Shown here: piece after piece, positions 61,671 to 64,000 of the stretch
Position numbering within the stretch: position 1 is the stretch's first letter
Layout: every line of letters begins with the position of its first letter
Program-made: the position numbers and the translations under genes
The notes under the pieces: model-generated
Told to the model about the DNA's origin: nothing
Seen by the model: the letters and a program-made list of their open reading frames with translations, nothing else
The model's database searches: none
Assembly (NCBI GenBank): GCA_046349435.1
Contig: JAXMCI010000017.1
Coordinates: 85,866 to 149,865, forward strand
Direction of reading: 5' to 3'
DNA length: 64,000 bases
Origin: JAXMCI01 sp046349435
GTDB lineage: Bacteria > Pseudomonadota > Alphaproteobacteria > Dongiales > Dongiaceae

Positions 61671-61919
61671 GCCCGCATCCTCGCAGGACTCCGCCTCTGC
61701 ACGGAAGTAGGGAAGGACGCGTCCGTCGCCAAGCGATGGCGAGGAACCCGGGAGCGCAGGTGGCCATGGGCCCGGTCGACAGGGGCATCGAAGGGCAGCA
61801 CTGGGCTCTCGCCGACGAGCATGAGGGTCGTTGTTCCGGCTGGTGTGGCATCCCCCTCGGCCCTGCCGGCGCGCGCCCGGCTATGATGGCGCCGGAGGGA
61901 CGCCGGGGAGGGGTCGGTC

Positions 61920-62981
61920 ATGCGGGTGCTGGTGACGGGTGCAGACGGCTATATCGGCAGCGTTCTGGTCGCCGATCTGCTCGAGCGCGGCTTCGCGGTG
62001 CGCGGGCTCGACGCCGGCTTCTACCGCGACGGCCGGCTCTATGATGACGAGCGGCCGCGGCCGCCGGTGGAGGGCCGCGACATCCGCGACCTCGGCCCGG
62101 GCGACCTGGCCGGGCTCGATGCCGTGGTCCATCTCGGCGAGCTCTCGAACGATCCGCTGGGCGAGCTCGATCCGGCGCTGACCCGGGCGGTCAACCACCG
62201 CGGCTCGCTGCGGCTGGCGGAGGCCTGCAAGGCGGCAGGCGTGCCGCGCTTCGTCTATGCCTCCTCCTGCAGCGTCTACGGCGCCGCCGAGGGCGATCGC
62301 GACGAAACCTCGCCGACCGCCCCGCTCACGGCCTACGCCGCCTGCAAGCTGCTGGTCGAGCGCGACGTGGGCGCGCTTGCCGACAGGTGCTTCTCGCCGG
62401 TCTTCCTGCGCAACGCGACGGCCTTCGGCGTCAGCCCGCGAATGCGCTTCGACCTGGTGCTGAACAACCTCGCCGGGTTGGCCTGGACCACCGGCACGGT
62501 CGCCATGAGCAGCGACGGCACCCCGTGGCGCCCGCTGGTCCATGTCGCCGACATCTGCCAGGCCGTCGCTCTGGCGCTCGAGGCGCCGCGCGAGAGCATC
62601 CACAACGAGATCCTCAATGTCGGGGACGACGGCCAGAACTACCGGGTGCGCGAGATCGCCGGGATCATCGCCGGGGTCTTCCCCGGCTGCCGCACCAGCT
62701 TCGGCCCGCCGCGCGGCGACCAGCGCAGCTACCGAGTCTCCTTCGCCAGGATCGCCCGGCACCTGCCGGGCTTCCGCTGCCGCTGGAGCGCCGAGCGGGG
62801 CGCCCGCGAGCTGCGCCATCTGTTCGAGCGGATCGCGCTCTCGCCCGCGATCTTCGGCTTCCGTGCCTTCACCCGGCTGGAGCAGCTTCGCCACCTGCTG
62901 GCGACGGGCCGGCTCGACGCCGCGCTGCGCTGGCGAGACGGCGCGCCGGCCGGGGCCGCGGACCCCGCCGCGTCCGCTTGA
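61920..62981 (+). CDS. NAD-dependent epimerase/dehydratase (extended SDR, nucleotide-sugar type)
   Basis: A 353-residue enzyme. The NAD motif VTGADGYIGSVLVADLLERG is at the N-terminus; VYASSCSVYGAAEGDR and YAACKLLVE give the catalytic Ser and Tyr/Lys. RPLVHVADICQAVALALE and NILNVGDD-type substrate motifs follow (ILNVGDDGQNYRVREIAGII). ATG 61920 was chosen. It is followed by a nucleotidyltransferase gene in the same direction, indicating a deoxysugar or nucleotide-sugar pathway for surface polysaccharide. Confidence 0.86.
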   Translation: MRVLVTGADGYIGSVLVADLLERGFAVRGLDAGFYRDGRLYDDERPRPPVEGRDIRDLGPGDLAGLDAVVHLGELSNDPLGELDPALTRAVNHRGSLRLAEACKAAGVPRFVYASSCSVYGAAEGDRDETSPTAPLTAYAACKLLVERDVGALADRCFSPVFLRNATAFGVSPRMRFDLVLNNLAGLAWTTGTVAMSSDGTPWRPLVHVADICQAVALALEAPRESIHNEILNVGDDGQNYRVREIAGIIAGVFPGCRTSFGPPRGDQRSYRVSFARIARHLPGFRCRWSAERGARELRHLFERIALSPAIFGFRAFTRLEQLRHLLATGRLDAALRWRDGAPAGAADPAASA

Positions 62982-63033
62982 CCGGCTTCGGCCGCCGCCT
63001 CTATCGTCGCCACCGATTTCGGGGGAGGTTCGG

Positions 63034-63813
63034 CTGAAGGCGGTAATCCTCGCGGGCGGGCGCGGCACCCGCATGGGCACCGAGGGGACGCTGCCCAAGC
63101 CGATGACCGATCTCGCCGGCCGCCCGCTGGTCTGGCATGCGATGCGCAGCCTGGCGGCCCAGGGGATCGACGAGTTCATCCTCGCGCTCGGCCATCGCGG
63201 CGAAGCCTTCCGCCACTACTTCCTCAACTACCGCGCGATGACCGCCGACCTCAGCATCGACCTGCGAACCGGCCGCCTGACCCATGGCCGGCAGGAGGCC
63301 GAGCCCTGGCTGGTCCATCTCGTCGATACCGGCCAGGCCACCGAGACCGGCGGGCGGCTGAAGCGCCTCGCCCCCTGGCTCGCGGCCGAGAGCGACTTCC
63401 TCCTCACCTACGGCGACAGCCTGGCCGACATCGACCTCGCCGCGCTGCTCGCCTGTCATCGGCGCGAGGGCCGGCTGGCCACGGTGACGGCGGTGCGCAC
63501 CCGCTCGCGCTTCGGCCACCCCCGACTCGAGGGCGACCGAGTAAGCGAGTTCCGCGAGAAGCCGGCCGACGGCAGCGGCTGGATCAACGGCGGCTACTTC
63601 CTGCTGAAGCCCGCGGTGATCGAGCTTATCGCCGGCGACGAGACGGTCTGGGAGCGCGAGCCGCTCGAACAGCTCGCGCAGAGCGGCGAGCTCGCGGCCT
63701 ACCGCCATGGCGGCTTTTGGGGCTGCGTCGACACGCCCGACGACCTGGCGGCGCTGGAGGCGCTCACCCGCGCCGGCGATCCGCCCTGGCTGCGCGCCCG
63801 GCAGCCCGCCTGA
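63034..63813 (+). CDS. Glucose-1-phosphate cytidylyltransferase-like nucleotidyltransferase
   Basis: About 259 residues. KAVILAGGRGTRMGTEGTLP with KPM is the nucleotide-binding signature of sugar-phosphate nucleotidyltransferases; LLTYGDSLADIDLAALLACH carries the metal-binding Asp and SGWINGGYFLLKPAVIEL the sugar site. WEREPLEQLAQSGELAAYRH and GFWGCVDTPDDL match RfbF (CDP-glucose synthesis). The frame has no ATG, GTG or TTG near its 5' end; a CTG at 63034 preceded by GGGGGAGG five bases upstream looks like the start. It lies 52 bp after the epimerase. Confidence 0.82.
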   Translation: MKAVILAGGRGTRMGTEGTLPKPMTDLAGRPLVWHAMRSLAAQGIDEFILALGHRGEAFRHYFLNYRAMTADLSIDLRTGRLTHGRQEAEPWLVHLVDTGQATETGGRLKRLAPWLAAESDFLLTYGDSLADIDLAALLACHRREGRLATVTAVRTRSRFGHPRLEGDRVSEFREKPADGSGWINGGYFLLKPAVIELIAGDETVWEREPLEQLAQSGELAAYRHGGFWGCVDTPDDLAALEALTRAGDPPWLRARQPA

Positions 63814-63827
63814 GGCACCGTTCGGCC

Positions 63828-64000
63828 GTGCGGATCCTTGTCTTCGGCACAAACTATTGCGGCTCGCCGGAGCGTCTCGCCCTGCTCGAGCAATGGGCCG
63901 AGGCGCTCGAGCGGGTGGCGCCGGATTGCGACCACCTGATCGTCGATTCGCAGTCGCCGGTCTTCGACACCGCCGGCCTGCCCTGGCTGTCGCGCTTCGG
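63828..64000 (+). CDS. Unidentified protein, cut by right window edge
   Basis: A GTG at 63828 opens a frame that stays open to the end of the window (57 codons): RILVFGTNYCGSPERLALLE then QWAEALERVAPDCDHLIVDS. The hydrophobic first strand (RILVFGTNYCGS) suggests a Rossmann-like or glycosyltransferase fold, but too little is visible to name it. It lies 15 bp after the nucleotidyltransferase and probably belongs to the same polysaccharide operon. Confidence 0.6.
   Translation, partial: MRILVFGTNYCGSPERLALLEQWAEALERVAPDCDHLIVDSQSPVFDTAGLPWLSRF

Noticed and set aside
61671..61919. The 249-bp gap between the flavoprotein and epimerase genes
   Set aside because: Searched for a small gene, tRNA or clear dyad; only antisense-like open frames were seen, so it is taken as the divergent promoter region.

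Overview
The window is very GC-rich bacterial DNA (about 70 % by eye), densely packed, with frequent 4-bp start/stop overlaps. The gene content and neighbourhoods point to an alphaproteobacterium, probably of the Rhodospirillales/Azospirillales side: divergent purD/xseA, msbA-DUF374-waaA-lpxK, ubiA near rsmE-gshA, rluB near tadA, an alphaproteobacterial-type GshA, DUF1326 and DUF4170 proteins, and Tat-exported solute-binding proteins. No tRNA, rRNA, CRISPR array, prophage or insertion sequence was seen.

Layout. 1-2692: rluB (cut by the left edge), a glutamine-amidotransferase-like hydrolase and a homocysteine methyltransferase, with tadA divergent. 2693-4544: a duplicated leader with two hairpins, a decayed DUF1326 copy, a secreted coiled-coil protein and an intact DUF1326 gene. 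4546-7867: a GST-like protein and a cyanophycin-synthetase-like protein whose ATP-grasp half looks degenerate. 7984-12697: a LIV-type ABC transporter whose ATPase genes carry five single-base frameshifts. 12776-26069: ten genes on the minus strand, comprising a HisD-like dehydrogenase, a metallo-beta-lactamase-fold hydrolase, an RbsBAC-type transporter, a MalEFGK-type transporter with two ATPases and a histidine-rich protein of unknown function. A LacI regulator is divergent, with two TGTAAGC-type operators between. 27462-34080: an orphan ATP-grasp ligase, a Tat-exported FAD oxidase, a Sel1-repeat protein, a sulfite-oxidase-like enzyme and a winged-helix/TPR regulator. 34104-37452: ATC hydrolase-purD and divergent xseA. 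37507-45699: lipid A/LPS genes (lpxK, waaA, DUF374, msbA, two glycosyltransferases, O-antigen ligase). 45696-52077: PmbA-type protease, GNAT, amidohydrolase, UbiD, a cysteine-rich YkgJ-like protein and a DUF4170-DUF4170-VOC fusion. 52097-53203: a padR-DUF2218 module bracketed by two related palindromic repeats. 53231-61670: queuosine salvage, a lysine-methyltransferase-like protein, ubiA, an SDR, rsmE, gshA, a GST, a small membrane protein and a cyclic-nucleotide-domain flavoprotein. 61920-64000: the start of a nucleotide-sugar cluster running off the right edge.

How the genes work together. The LacI cluster reads as a regulon for uptake and oxidation of a polyol or sugar-like compound. The LPS block acylates, decorates and flips lipid A. 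The ubiA/rsmE/gshA block is housekeeping.

Caveat. Six genes (livM-livG, livF, waaA, DUF374, the VOC fusion, DUF2218) carry between them nine single-base indels, mostly at short G/C runs. Each is repairable by one base, and waaA is normally essential, so uncorrected sequence error is more likely than gene decay. They are annotated as CDS with that warning.
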